Source of the DNA: Sipunculus nudus
Taxonomy: Eukaryota > Annelida > Sipuncula > Golfingiida > Sipunculidae
Reading direction: 5' to 3'
DNA: 64,000 nt
NCBI GenBank assembly: GCA_026874595.1
Contig: CM049309.1
Location: 6,036,576-6,100,575, forward strand
Numbering within the stretch: the stretch's first letter is position 1; the number at the start of each line of letters is the position of its first letter. Under the pieces are notes generated by a model. That model was not told where the DNA came from. It saw only the letters and a list, made by a program, of their open reading frames with translations, and ran no database searches. The translations under genes were made by a program, and so were the position numbers. Positions 10,711 through 25,700 of the stretch are shown here, piece by piece.

Positions 10711-13700
10711 CTGAAATTAACATCAACTTGCAGATTCTCATTACCACAACTAATTACATTCACCACACAACAATATGTAAGCCTACACGTTTACATCATA
10801 AAATCATTAGATCAGCAATACTGAAAACCATATTAAAATTGTATTTTTATTACAATTTACAACCTACAGAACTGATAGCTATAATTAATTTGATATAGGA
10901 TTTTCACAATTCATCTGAGTTGCCATGATATAATGATATATAGTGGATTTGATATTTAGCAAAAAGGAAATTTGAATATCAAAGTATAGGGAGCAAAATA
11001 TAGCCTATTGCACAAACACATCACATTATGGAATTAAACTTTGTATCAGTATCACTATGATGATCCTGTATCAATACAATATTTGATCGTCACGGTATAA
11101 CATTTTATCTTTTCTTTAGAAATGTACTCTCACTAGTGGACAGCGTAGGTCTCTGCTGGACGTGCTATCAACTTCCATCCTCAGATCTTCACAACAATTA
11201 ATTTCGAGAAGTGCCACCAGGTGTCTCTTCCTCCTGTGGCATAATCTTTCAAGGATAAGGTTTTCTATGGTTAAACTGCATGGTTAACAATATCTAATGG
11301 ACCATAAATAAACAAAATTCCATAATATTTATTAATATTATTTATTTTTTGGCTTGGGGAGGGCGGAATAATATGACAGCTCCAACGTGCTTGGCTTTCA
11401 AAAACACAGACGTTGACTAAAGTTGCTCAGAGAGCCCTGGAAGGGGCCAGCGAGGTAGAGACCGCCTGGTGGCACTCCTCAAAATGAATTTTGAGTGTTA
11501 AAATCTGAGGGTGAAAGTTAATAGCACCACCAGCACAAACCTCCAATAAGTCTACCTAATGAAACTTGCATTTATCAAGTGTCTCTTATTTCCATACAAG
11601 GCATGCATGGTGAAACTTCATTGGCTAGAACACGGTCTTAAGACTACTTACTCTACACTCTTACCACACATGTTAATGTCAGCTTCCACTTTGTTATTTT
11701 GTTATTAAATAAACAGCTATGATAATGATGACTTGGAATACACTAGTATCATCCAGAAACCCTGCCATCCACTAGGAAATTTTGGTGTGATGCAACTAAA
11801 ATTCCATTGGATCTGTAACAAGCCATTGACTATAATGGTATGTGAATAGCTTGTGGGTGGTCCTTGCTACATGACTGATATATATGACTTGCAAATGGCA
11901 GTCGCAGACAATCAAAAGAGTTCTGGCATGGTCAGTCTTTTTTATATGTGACTGTGGCATGTTTGAAATCAATATTTATTTGTTTATTATGAATCTTATA
12001 AAAATTCTGTGATCATGAGACTGCAACTGGTCACAGATTTCCAGTTGCAAACAATCACAGATGACTGAACAGAGAAATGCAGCAAAATCGACAGCCAGCT
12101 TGAGATTTTACAACAAGAGCACCGCAAACGTGCATAATACACCTGTCTTATGACCTCTGATCTATGTGTGAAATTTGCCGAGGAATTTAATTGAGGTGAG
12201 AAACTCTATTGGTAAATCTGTATAATGAGGAATTTTGTTAAGTCACCAAAGTGCCTCCAAAGTGTTGTGACCTCTGACCTCATTAAATATGCATGGGTTT
12301 TGCTGGAAATTAAAATTAGGTGAGATATTTTATTGAATAACATTTCTGATGAGTTTTATTAAAGTCCTTCATATTCTTCCTAAGTTATCGCAGCGACACC
12401 ACAATATAGCCTAGTGACCTGTATCCCCATTAAATATGCATGGATTTTGCCCATAATCAAACCCAGGCGAGATAATCTGTTGGGAAATAGTTATGGTGAA
12501 AATCCTTCAAAGCCCCTTTAAGTTTTTGCGGCAACACTAAAATTTAACAGATGGACGGTAAACCATAACACTCCCGCCATATGATGGGCGTATAAAAATA
12601 CATGAAAGAAATTATTATTGTATATCTACCTCTATAAAGACTGTAGCCAAGTTACTCAAGCGCTTGTTCTCTGCTTTGGAAAACCGCAACATAACATCCA
12701 TAATGGGCAGGCTTGTGATTTCTACAACAAGGAACCATAAAACATTATCAAATGATAAAGATCAAAAGGCTGTCTGAAGAATATGTAAACACATGGCACT
12801 GTTTCACCATCATCTCTCTCTTAGCAATCACAAGACTATTATAAAATGAGTTCAGAAATTTCTGTTCACCTAAAGATATCCAATTAATATCTTTGATCAG
12901 AATATAATCTGAAGGACAAAGTTGAAATTGTGAAACAGTAATAACTAAGTGTTTTTTTCACACCCTGTAAAGAATTTAAATCCCATTACTGTTTGATCTG
13001 ATTTAGTTCGAACTGGAAAAAATAATTAAATTCCTATCTGTGTAAAAATAAACTCAGTACATTTCGAAAATTAGTATTTTTTTTTCATGAAAGAGCATGT
13101 TTGAACAACTAGAACACAGGTAGTTGACAAGCAACCATGTGTATCCACCATATGACAGAGGCATGGGTAAGTAAGGCACTGAATGTTCCTGATATGACAT
13201 GATTCCAAATTTGTGGCATAAGTGATGCCAATAAATTCCTCATGTTTGTGCAATTTTCACTGGTGATAAGTATTTTTAGAATCACAATTTCAACCATACT
13301 TTGTTCTTGCATAACAATACTATTTTGAGATATAAATCCATTTGATTCTTCTCTCGGCATGGATGGTATAAAAGCAGGATTTTTTAATACTGGGCCCTGA
13401 AAACGAATCTGTGTGACCTGTGTACCTGCAAAATGATTTTCCAGTGATGTGATGCTTCTGCCTAAAAAAGGAATGGTCACCTATTAGAGGCATAAACTGG
13501 CTTATGTGATGTTCTGTGTCAGAAAATGATGTTTGTAAAGATTCAAACTGATAATTTTGAAAATACATATACGTAAACTAGAAAATTCATACAAAACAAT
13601 GTGACAATTGTCAAGCAAGGCCTATGTGGCGACACCTCAATAATGCCTGTTTTTAGTCTTAAAGTGTTCAAGATGATTCAAAGAGTGAGCTTGTGATTTT

Positions 13701-16700
13701 CCATATATTCCAGTCAATTCTTAGGAGATTTATATTATTTAGGAAACTTTGCTAAGGGACTAGCAAAAAGCCATCTATCAAAATACTATGTCAGTGTATC
13801 CAGTGGGTAAACTAGATTATGGATACCCTGCTCAAGAATAACAGCGCCAAAGTCATGTAGTAATGTCCTAATGGGAGAACAAGTATTATGCTAGTTAACC
13901 TTAATGATAAACATTTCCTTTACCTGCTTTAGAGCCAGGGGTTACCAGGAACATCAGTGTGGTTATGGCTGACACAACAGTCTCTTCATTTGAGCTGAGA
14001 AAATAATAAATACAAGATGACTGGATGACCAAATACACAGCATTAAATACAAGACGGCAAGATGATAATAAAGATAGCATTAAATTCAAGATGACGGGAT
14101 GATGATAAACACAGCAGCTGATCAGATACGGTGGTTTGATTCATATTTGGGGGATTAAATTTTAGCCTTTTTCAACTCTTAGGGTTTTGTTTTGTTATTT
14201 GACAATACAAAAGACAGACAGGGTATAACCATCATTAATTGTGAATTATTTATATCAAATATTATCTCATTAGTAAAATCCATTGTTTGTTAATTGCAGA
14301 CAACTTGAAAGATCTGATATCATATAAAGTATCAGTCTTTGAACAAACAAGATCTATTTTTAATTCATAATGTTAATCTTTACTTTTCAACCTTGCCTTA
14401 AATGATGGGACTCCTTATTCATAAAGATTTTATTTTTGTGATAATTCCCCTTTTGTAAATATTGCTACCCTCGTGAACAAAAAGGCACCCACAGCAGACA
14501 AAGCCATCGATATGGATACAGATACAGCTTATCTGATAAACTACTGGTTGTGACATTCTTAAAGTCAGGGAAATAACATGATAGCAATAGGATGGATGAC
14601 TATCAAGATCAGGTTTTTTTGGTAAATCACTATTCCAGGCAATAGACAGAAAGTTCTAAGGTATAAATAAGTATGAATAAATAAAATAACCACCACTAAG
14701 CGACTTGTTACATTTGGGACCAGTATTTAGACCATATCCTGTTGAGCTTAAGGATAACATCTTTTTGTTAGATCGACTAATCTTTTGTGATATTTCAAAT
14801 ATGAACTTTAATAATATAGCAGATGCCAAAGGCATGAATTTAAAAATTAAATTTTTGTATAAAGAACATCAAGTAAGGAAAATAAAGTATGCTCCAAAGT
14901 AAGGCATGTAATTGTGAGGGCCATAACTGGATCTGATGCTGAATGCTGCAAACTTGTCCTATATAATACCTATACAACTCTTTTGTCCTTTACATGTACA
15001 TGTCTATATCAATATAAGTACAGTAAAACCTGTCTTAAAGACCATCTGTTTAACAAGCCCACCTGTCTATGAAGAGCACCCTTACTTTGACCATTCACAT
15101 TGTTTAATCTGATCTGTCTGATAAGACCAACTGTGAATGAAGACCACTTTTGGACAGTCCCATGGAGGTCTTACAACACAGGTTTTACTATGAAGACATT
15201 TAACTACCAAAGCATATGCCATACATTAACACAGACCTTGACAGGCACTTGACCACCAGAGTGATGCCATCACTTTTAATAATATCTTCTTTCTGCTGTT
15301 TGTCTGTAATAAAATATTAGAACTTAGTAAGTACTAAGAGACAAAATATAAGCATGCAGCACATTTTGAAAATCCATTACAGTATTAAAACAAGGGACCC
15401 ATGGGTCACATCGCTCAGCTGAATTTTGGAAAATATTAGTAACTGCAAAATATTTTGATTTCTTTTGGTTTTTCATGTATATTATCATTAGAAAAGCTAT
15501 GAGAAAATGGCCCTGCTAAAATGAAACTCTGTAAATTATAGAATAATGGACATGAGCTAAACCATTTAGTGATGCACCAAGGGAACAAATAGGCCTATGG
15601 TAAGTGTTATATAAAAGTAACATTTCATAAACAAATAATGTGTGAAGGTAATTAAGTTTTCAAAAGATAATTATATGGCCATATGAGTTAAAAATTAATC
15701 CCACAAAGTTTGACCAATATTCCTAATTTTAATACTAAGTTAACAGTGTCATTCACACCTAGGCCCCGCCGACTTTACGAGATATGAATGAAATACTACA
15801 AAGTATTAATATCTTCTTAAATCTTGTCAGTTAGCACTTACATTAGATCCTAATATTTTATCACATTTGAATATTAGGATTAAATTCCTGAAATTTTTTT
15901 CTTTAAAAAATCAAAATTGTCCAAGTCTCATCAAAAAGAATTTATTTAACATTAAAATTATAAGATTCATCTTGTTTATTAGTCCTGTGTATTGAAGGGG
16001 TGGGTGGGGGGAGGGGTCTCCGTTGTTACTGCTCGTTGCTGAAAAAAAATGTTAATTTTAAGATTCATCTAGTTCATAGTACAGGTCTGTGAACAGAATG
16101 GGGGGGGGGGGGGGGGGGGGGATGCCAGAGAAAAAGGCTCCCTGTGGTATGGTATTAACTGCAGACAGCCTGAACAAGCTCAACTCAGTGGAGAGAGGGC
16201 TGGCCCTAGTGATGGGATTGCATAACATTATGCCAACAGCCTAGGGAGCATAGAGATGTGCACTGAATGACCTACAGTCACCAAAGTGACTGCTTGACAA
16301 TGTTAGAGAATACAATAAGAGCCTCTAAAAAAACAAGGGACCTATGGGTCACGACGCTCAGCTGTTATATATGATCAAAAAATATGATTTAGAAATGAGG
16401 CACATGCTGGTTTTGTGTGGTAATAAATATAAGCTGTATTATGAGTTGTTGTTGTTTAGCTTATGTATGATTTTGATAGTACCTTTGGAGACAGGGAAGA
16501 GGATTGATTTCATTTATTTTATAAACAAATGGAGTACTACTGTCACACAGATTTTGACTTGGCCATATAACTTATAAGCAGAAAATATAATATAAGAGTT
16601 TAACTATTTATTAAAAAAAATTACAAATATTGTCCCAAATACAATTTTTATTAAAAATAATGAGAATCATATGATTTTTTAAAAAGAAATATAACTGAAA

Positions 16701-19700
16701 TGATTTTTAAAATAATATTAAAGAATATATTCATGAATGCATTCATGAATACATTTGGAAAGTATTTGCACGAGTATTCATATACTTTCATTTTTACCTG
16801 AATTCCCATTCTTTATGCAAGAAATTTTATAATGGAGTACATAATCGTATTCGTATTTAAATACAATTACAAAGTATTCGCACCATGTCTGGTGTTTATT
16901 CAGTTTTCACCAAACAATGATGTTGAGAATCCAGAATATACAAAATTCACACATTTAAATAATGATCATAAGTACCAGGTTTTATGGCTTTTATTTATAT
17001 TAAAAAATAACTGTAATAAATTCATTTTGGACTAATTTCACATCAATGTACACACTAGACACAGCAGGAATCTAGATTAATATTATCAACTGCATCTTTG
17101 TCTATCATTAATTTCCTTCATATAATACCTAATGATTAGTAATGAATAATATGATTTACTTCTTTATCATTAAAAATGAACTGAAAAATGCCATAGGTGA
17201 CTGCATGGTGTTATTTGGAATATGTGACATTCTACCCATCGATACAAGATTCTTATATCATCAGTTACTGCAAGTTAATTTCCTGTTATTATAAATTAAC
17301 AAATTCCTTTTCTATTTTTCTTTAATTTGTTATTAAAAACCAATAAAAATTTATTAATTTATTGTTTATTGTTATGTTGTTGGTTAAAACTACTAGATGA
17401 GTTGGGTTGGACACCTGGATCAACTGTGGCTGGCCATAAGCTGCCTGGATTCTCGCCTCAAGCGTGCATAATTTGATGAAAGGTCAACAAGTTCAACATA
17501 CAGGTGACTCAAGAGGGGCTGGAGAGAGCCAAAGTCTACCAGGGTATCATAAAAAACATTAATAAAAGCTACAATATTTGGCCAATTTCTTTCAGCTTTC
17601 TAAACTACAAAGATGAAATTCTTATGTGTGCATGATATGAAAATTATATCAACAGTGCTCACGGGAAACAAACATGCCATGGTCACAGTTGGGCAAAATT
17701 TAAGGTACTAATTTTATATTTATACTAATAACTTAAAAAATTTGAAAAATTCAGAACTAATTTTGGGTATTCAATTGAATCTTGATTAAATAATGTTACA
17801 AACCTGACAAAAAAAATCTCTAGCTTCAGCAATGCCCTTGTTAAGGGAGTAAATATATTTCTTGATTTTTTACAAAGTGCATTATGTTTGGGCCCATAAC
17901 TTAAAACAAGGGACCTATGGGTCACGACGCTCAGCTGTTATATATGATTAAAAAAATATTATTTAGAAATGAGGCACATGCTGGTTTTGTGTGGTAATAA
18001 ATATAAGCTGTATTATGAGTTGTTGTTGTTTAGCTTATGTATGATTTTGATAGTACCTTTGGAGACAGGGAAGAGGATTGATTTCATTTATTTTATTAAC
18101 AAATGGAGTACTACTGTCACACAGATTTTGACTTGGCCATATAACTTAAAAGCAGAACATATAATATAAGAGTTTAACTATTTATTAAAAAAAATTACAA
18201 ATATTGTCCCAAATACAATTTTTATTAAAAATAATGAGAATCATATGATTTTTTAAAAAGAAATATAACTGAAATGATTTTTAAAATAATATTAAAGAAT
18301 ATATTCATGAATGCATTCATGAATACATTTGGAAAGTATTTGCACGAGTATTCATATACTTTCATTTTTACCTGAATTCCCATTCTTTATGCAAGAAATT
18401 TTATAATGGAGTATATAATCATATTTGTATTTAAATACAATTACAAAGTATTCGCACCATGTCTGGTATTTATTCAGTTTTCACCAAACAATGATGTTGA
18501 GAATCCAGAATATACAAAATTCACACATTTAAATAATGATTATAAGTACCTGGTTTTATGGCTTTTATTTAAATTATAAAATAACTGTAAAAAATTCATT
18601 TTGGACTAATTTCACATCAATGTACACACTAGACACAGTAGGAATCTAGATTAATATTATCAACTGCATCTTTGTCTATCATTAATTTCCTTCATATAAT
18701 CCCTAATGATTAGTAATGAATAATATGATTTACTTCTTTATCATTAAAAAGGAACTGAAAAATGCCATAGGTGACTGCATGGTGTTATTTGGAATATGTG
18801 ACATTCTACCCATCGATACAAGATTCTTATATCATCAGTAACTGCAAGTTAATTTCCTGTTATTAAAAACTAACAAATTCCTTTTCTATTTTTCTTTAAT
18901 TTGTTATTAAAAACCAATAAAAATTTATTAATTTATTGTTTATTGTTATGTTGTTGGTTAAAACTACTAGATGAGTTGGGTTGAACACCTGGATCAACTG
19001 TGGCTGGCCATAAGCTGCCTGGATTCTCCCCTCAAGCGTGCATAATTTGATGAAAGGTCAACAAGGTCAACATACAGGTGACTCAAGAGGGGCTGGAGAG
19101 AGCCAAAGTCTACCAGGGTCTCATAAAAAACATTAATAAAAGCTACAATATTTGGCAAATTTCTTTCAGCTTTCTAAACTAAAAAGCTGAAATCCTTATG
19201 TGTGCATGATATGAAAATTATATCAACAGTGCTCACGGGAAACAAACGTGCCATGGTCACAGTTGGGCAAAATTTAAGGTACTAATTTTATATTTATACT
19301 AATAACTTAAAAAATTTGAAAAATTCAGAACTAATTTTGGGTATTCAATTGAATCTTGATTAAATAATGTTACATCCCTGACAAAAAAGATCTCTAGCTT
19401 CAGCAATGCCCTTGTTAAGGGAGTAAATATATTTCTTGATTTTTTACAAAGTGCATTATGTTTGGGCCCATAACTTAAAAAAAATACACAATACTGACAT
19501 CATTTCTGGCATGTGCATAGTGAATGTATAGAAAAATATGTATATTATATATGATCAAAGTCAGATCAGTGGTTTTGATATTAGGCAGTCTTAAAGTGTA
19601 ACATTGGGTTTTTAATGGAAAAATGAAGTTTTTCATTGATATCTCGAAGGAATTAAGTCCTAGTGACCAAATTCTTGGCATGGAAGGGGATTTTGGAGAA

Positions 19701-22700
19701 ATCTAACTGTATGCCAAATTTAAGGAACTTAGAGCTGAAGCTCGGGAGCTGAGCTCTAGCAAACTGCATAACACTAGCAATATGTGACGTGGTGCTTGAA
19801 AACTTGAATAAAATCTACAGTTTTTGATCAACTGGTTTCAAATTTTTAAAGTTAACAGTTGAAATGCTAACAAAAACATGCTGTGAAAATTAAATCCACA
19901 GCAGTTACATCGAAAAAACGTGCCATGGTCAAAGTTGGGCAAAATTTAAGGTACCAATTTTTTATTTTTGCTAATATTTTAAAAAATTTAAAAGATTTTG
20001 ATCTAATTTTGGGTATACAATTTAATTTTGATTAATAAAAGTAATATTACTGGAAAAAAAGTGCTTAGCTTTAACAAGTTTTGTGTTAAGTGATAAAATT
20101 TCTTTCCTGATTATTTACAAAATGCATTATGTTTGGGCCCATAACTTTTTTAAATTAAATAATACAGACCTAATTTCTGGCATGTACATAGGAATTATAT
20201 AGAGGATTATTTATAGGAAATATGAGGAAAAACAGATGAGTGGTTTTGATATTAGGCAGTCCTAAAGTGTGAAAATAGGTTTTTAATAAAAAATTGAGGT
20301 TTTTCCTTAATTTCTCAAAGGAATGAAGTCGCAAAGACCCAGTTTTCGGCTTGGTAGGAGATCTTGGGGACATCTAACATTATGCTGAATTTTGGATTCC
20401 TAGGTCTTACGGTTTCAAAACGTGCCACATCTACGGACGGACGGAGGGACGGACAGACGGACGGACGACGGACAATGGACCACGACTATAGCTCAGATGA
20501 CTTATAGTCAGCTGAGCCAAAAATACACAATACTGACATCATTTCTGGCATGTGCATAGCGAATGTATAGAAAAATATGTATATTATATATGATCAAAGT
20601 CAGATCAGTGGTTTTGATATTAGGCAGTCTTAAAGTGTAACAATGGGTTTTTAATGAAAAAATGAAGTTTTTCATTGATATCTCGAAGGAATTAAGTCCT
20701 AGTGACCGAATTCTTGGCATGGTAGGGGATTTTGGAGAAATCTAACTGTATGCCAAATTTAAGGAACTTAGAGCTGAAGCTCGGGAGCTGAGCTCTAGCA
20801 AACTGCATAACACTAGCAATATGTGACATGGTGCTTGAAAACTTGAATAAAATCTAGTTTTTGATCAACTGGTTTCAAATTTTTAAAGTTAACAGTTGAA
20901 ATGCTAACAAAAACATGCTGTGAAAATTAAATCCACAGCAGTTACAGCAAAAAATGTGCCATGGTCAAAGTTGGGCAAAATTTAGGGTACCAATTTTTTA
21001 TTTTTGCTAATATTTTAAAAAATTTAAAAGATTTTGATCTAATTTTGGGTATACAATTTAATTTTGATTAATAAAAGAAATATTACTGGAAAAAAAGTGC
21101 TTAGCTTTAACAAGTTTTGTGTGATAAAATTTCTTTCCTAATTATTTACAAAATGCATTATGTTTGGGCCCATAACTTTTTTAAATTATATAATACAGAC
21201 CTAATTTCTGGCTTGTACATAGGAATTATATAGAGGATTATTTATAGGAAATATGACGAAAAACAGATGAGTGGTTTTGATATTAGGCAGTCCTGAAGTG
21301 TGAAAATAGGTTTTTAATAAACAAGGGACCCATGGGTCACGGCGCTCAGCTGATCGTGATTGGACTATAAATGTTTCTCCACTGTGATACTATATCGAGT
21401 CGATAAAGCTTATGAATATCATGTACATGTTGGGCTATTATAAAGGAATGTAATGTAATATGTGAGTAAATGATAAATGAAATTACCTGACTGATGGATT
21501 AATAGAGTCAAATAAAGTGGTTTATTTTTTATTTATTTAGGAGGGGTTGAAAATTGTGATATATTTGAGCAAATATGAATGCAATGACAGCAGTAATAAG
21601 CAGTAGTAGAATGATGATAAGGCTATTTGTTGAAGGATCTAAAGTGTATGGTAGTCTGCAAGCGTTCAATTTGACAGATATGATGTTATGATTAACTATG
21701 CTGATGAAGTGATTTATGAATATGTGACTGTATGACACAATATCTCTTTAGTCTTGACAAGGTACATTATTGTGATGCCCACTATGTCTACATATTACAC
21801 AATATTGACATAATTTCTGGCATGTACATAGGTACCTATGGACGAATAGTTATACAAAATATGAAAGTATGAATATATCTGATTCATCTTGTTCTTGCTT
21901 ACTGAGGCTGACTTTGGGATGGGGTTCGGAGAAGGGAAAAGTGAGGGCAGCACGAAGGTGGATGTAGAAATATTCTATTGTAATGTTTTTCATTTATATA
22001 AGAATATGAAAAGCTAAGAGGAAAGGGGCCCTCCTACTTGGTTATAGTAAAGTTCTAAATATATGATTGCAAACTAATACTCTGACAAGACTGTCATGAA
22101 GAAAACAGTAAAAGTTTTGAGATACTGTGTTGCATACGAAAATTTACAGATGGACAGGCAAGTGGACAGAATGGACTAATACCTTTATTTCACTTTCAAG
22201 AGAATAATGCATTTAAGTTTATATATAATACTATTTTTTTAAGCAGATCCACTTTTTCCATTAAGAAGTTTTTATCTGAATCATTTTTTTATTTACAGGT
22301 TTATAAATTTTTAATTAAAAAACCTGAAAATATAAGTTAAAATATTAGAATTGTTGCAAAAGTTGCAATCATTATATATACAGAGTAAAAAACATTGGGT
22401 CATATTATGCATACACATATATTTTATTATTTTTAAATTATAAATGTTTAAACTGATTTTAAAAGAAAATAATGCCACAACATGGCATCTACAAGAATAT
22501 TCCTTGAATCACTATTAAAAAGTTATGCACATTGGAGTTTTCAGGACATGCTTAATTTTTTATTCACCAAAATAAAATAAAAGTAAACTTGATAAAATAA
22601 AACATCTTTTCAAATAAAGTATACACACTGTTGGTTGAATGAGGGACAAACAATATCATTGTGCTAATTACAATCCCAGTTTTAATTAATTACTGGAATT

Positions 22701-25700
22701 AATAGTCAATTTCACACCTGGTGAAGTTTTTACTCTTCTGAAGTAAGGAATTACTTATCTCATGAACATCCACACTTTCACAGCAATCCACCACTTTGTG
22801 GACACAAATAAATGTACACTTAAATCATTGTAACCCTGCTGGTTCAATACAAAATTTAAAATGTAGCATGTCCAAGAATAAAATAAAATACAGAAAAATT
22901 ATAACATTCTTCTAGTTTATGCACCAGCTGGGGGGATGAGTGCAGGGCAGAGGGGAAGCCTGCTAGTAGTGGCCAAGCTGGGCTAAGGTAAGCTGCCTGG
23001 GGTGGGTTACATAATGCAAGTGAAGGCTGTACTACTAGGTGGGCTAGATGTAAACAACACTTGACATGGTGTATGAAAACATGAATAAAAGCTATTCATT
23101 CCAATCAATTTCTTTTGAAAGTTCAGATTTTAAAAGATTAAATCCTTATGCATATATGCTGGGAAAATTAAATCAACAGTGCCAAAGTTGGACAAAATTT
23201 AAGGTATTGATTTTTTATTTATGCTAATAACTTGAAAATTTGCAAAATTCAGATCTAGTTTTGGGTAAACAATTGAATCTTGATTAAATAAAGTTATATT
23301 CCTGAAAGAAAGTCTCTAGGTTCAGCAATTCTCATGTTAGGTGAGTAAATATATTTCCTGATTTTTTAAAAAATTGCATAATGTTTTGGCCCATAACTTC
23401 AAAATAATACCCAATACTGACCTAATTTTTGGTATGTTCATAGAAAATGTATAAAAGAATGTGAATACTAAATACGATCAAAAACAGATCAGTGGTTTTG
23501 ATATTAGGCAGCCTTGAAGTGTAACAATGGCTTTTTTTTATGGAAAACAGAGTTTTTTTCCTTAATATCTCGAAGTAACAAAGTCCTAATGACCCAATTT
23601 TCGGTATGGTAGGAGATTTTGGGGACATCTAAAATTATGTCAACAGCCTGGGGAGCATAGAGATGTGCACTGAATGACCTACAGTCATCAAAGTGGACTG
23701 CTTGACAATGTAAGGGAATACAACAAGAGCCTCCAAAAAAAATTCAATAACTAGCCTAATTTTGCAGCTTTTATTTTCAATTTTCAGATTTTAACAGAAT
23801 AAATCCTTATGTATATATGGTGTGAAAATTAAATCCACAGTACTTACAGGAAAAAAACGTGCCATGGCCAAAGTTGGCCAAAATTTAAGGTACCAATTTT
23901 GTATTTTTGCCAATATTTAAAAATATTAAACAGATTTTGATCTAATTTTTGGTATACTATTAAATTTTGATTAATTAAAGTTGTATTACTGGAAAAAAGT
24001 CCCTACCTTTAACACTTTTGGTTTTAAGTGACCAAATATCTTCCTGATTTTTTTACAAAGTCCATTATGTTTGGGCCCATAAATTTTTTAAATTATATAA
24101 TACTGACTTAATATCTGGCATGTACATAGGAACTATATAGAGGAATATTTATGGTAAATATGAAGAAAACCAGATGTGTGGTTTTGATATTAGGCAGTCC
24201 TGAAGTGTGAAAATAGATTTCTAATAAAAAATTGAGGTTTTTCCTTAATATCTCCTATAAGTCCTATTGACCCTATTTTTGGCATGGTAGGAGATTATGG
24301 GGACATCTAACTGTATGCCGAAATTCAGATTCGTAGGTCCAACGGTGTCGAAACGTGCCAGTCTTACGGACGGACATCCAGACGGACAGACAGACAGACG
24401 GACGGACGACGGACAATGGACCATGACTATAGCTCAGATGACTTATAGTCAGCTAAGCTAAAAATTGAGGTTTTTCCTTAATTTCTCAAAGGAATGAAGT
24501 CGCAAAGACCGAGTTTTCGGCTTGGTAGGAGATCTTGGGGACATCTAACATTATGCTGAATTTTGGATTCCTAGGTCTTACGGTTTCAAAACATGCCACA
24601 TCTACGGACGGACGGACAGACGGACGACGGACCACGACTATAGCTCAGATGACTTATAGTCAGCTGAGCTAAAAATTCAATAACTAGCCTAATTTTGCAG
24701 CTTTTATTTTCAAATTTCAGATTTTAACAGATTAAATCCTTACGTGCTGATGCTGTGAAAATTAAATCCACAGTACTTGCAGGAAAAAAACATGCCGTGG
24801 CCAAAGTTGGGCAAAATTTAAGGTATCAATTTTTATTTTTGTTAATATTTTAAAAAATTTAAAAGATTTTGATCTAATTTTGAGCATACAATTTAATTTT
24901 GATTATTTAAAGTTATATTACTGGAAAAAGTCCTAAGCTTTAACATGTTTTGTGTTAAGCGATCAAATATCTTTCCTGATTTTTTACAAAATGCATTATG
25001 TTTGAGCCCATAACTTTTTTAATTATATAATACTGTAATGATTTTATATCTTAAGCAGTGAGGAATCTGTATACCAGTAGATAATTGAGCGGTCTTAATT
25101 GATTACTACGGCAGGCAGCTGGGAACCCCTGCTGTGAGGTGACAGTGACCAGCTTGTGTGTACTTGTGCCCCAGGCTCATAGGGGTCACCCAGAGGATAA
25201 CAGGCCTGTTGCTGACATGATAGATAAGGGGGCGTGTATGTGTGATATATCCATGTATGGAGGGGTGGGGTCCTCACCCAGCAGTGTATCTTTGATTTTT
25301 GACCAGTAAAGACCTAGTAGAAAACCAGCAGTGCTTTTCTTCTGTTTGTGAACTCGGTTGCACGTTACATTGGTGGCAGCAGTGGGATATATTACCCAGA
25401 AAACATGTCTAGTGATGAGGAAGTTGTGTTTAAGCAGACTGTTGACACAAATGAAGTGAAACCATCGCCCCAAGTGTCAGGGGACTGGTTTGATAGACTG
25501 GAAGAAAGACTCTGTAATAAGGTGGGGGAACAACTGGAAAACATGTGGCTGAAAGTAGATCATGTAGCCAGGAAGATGTCGGAGAAACATGATGCACTCC
25601 TACACCTAGAAAAACAACAAGGTGGTAGTAAATCAGAAAGACTGGATGATACTGATACAAAACATCCTGTTGTAGTTCGGACATCACCTATGGTTAAAAC

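Noticed and set aside
16099-16122. Runs of 12 or more C or G (also near 38091, 39727, 40013, 46078, 61886)
   Set aside because: Simple homopolymers prone to sequencing error; no structure around them beyond the repeats already listed.
16344-18169. Repeated ORF ([16 protein letters not shown]...) in both halves of the tandem duplication
   Set aside because: The two copies differ in length at both ends only because the surrounding DNA is duplicated; composition is AT-driven and there is no recognisable motif.
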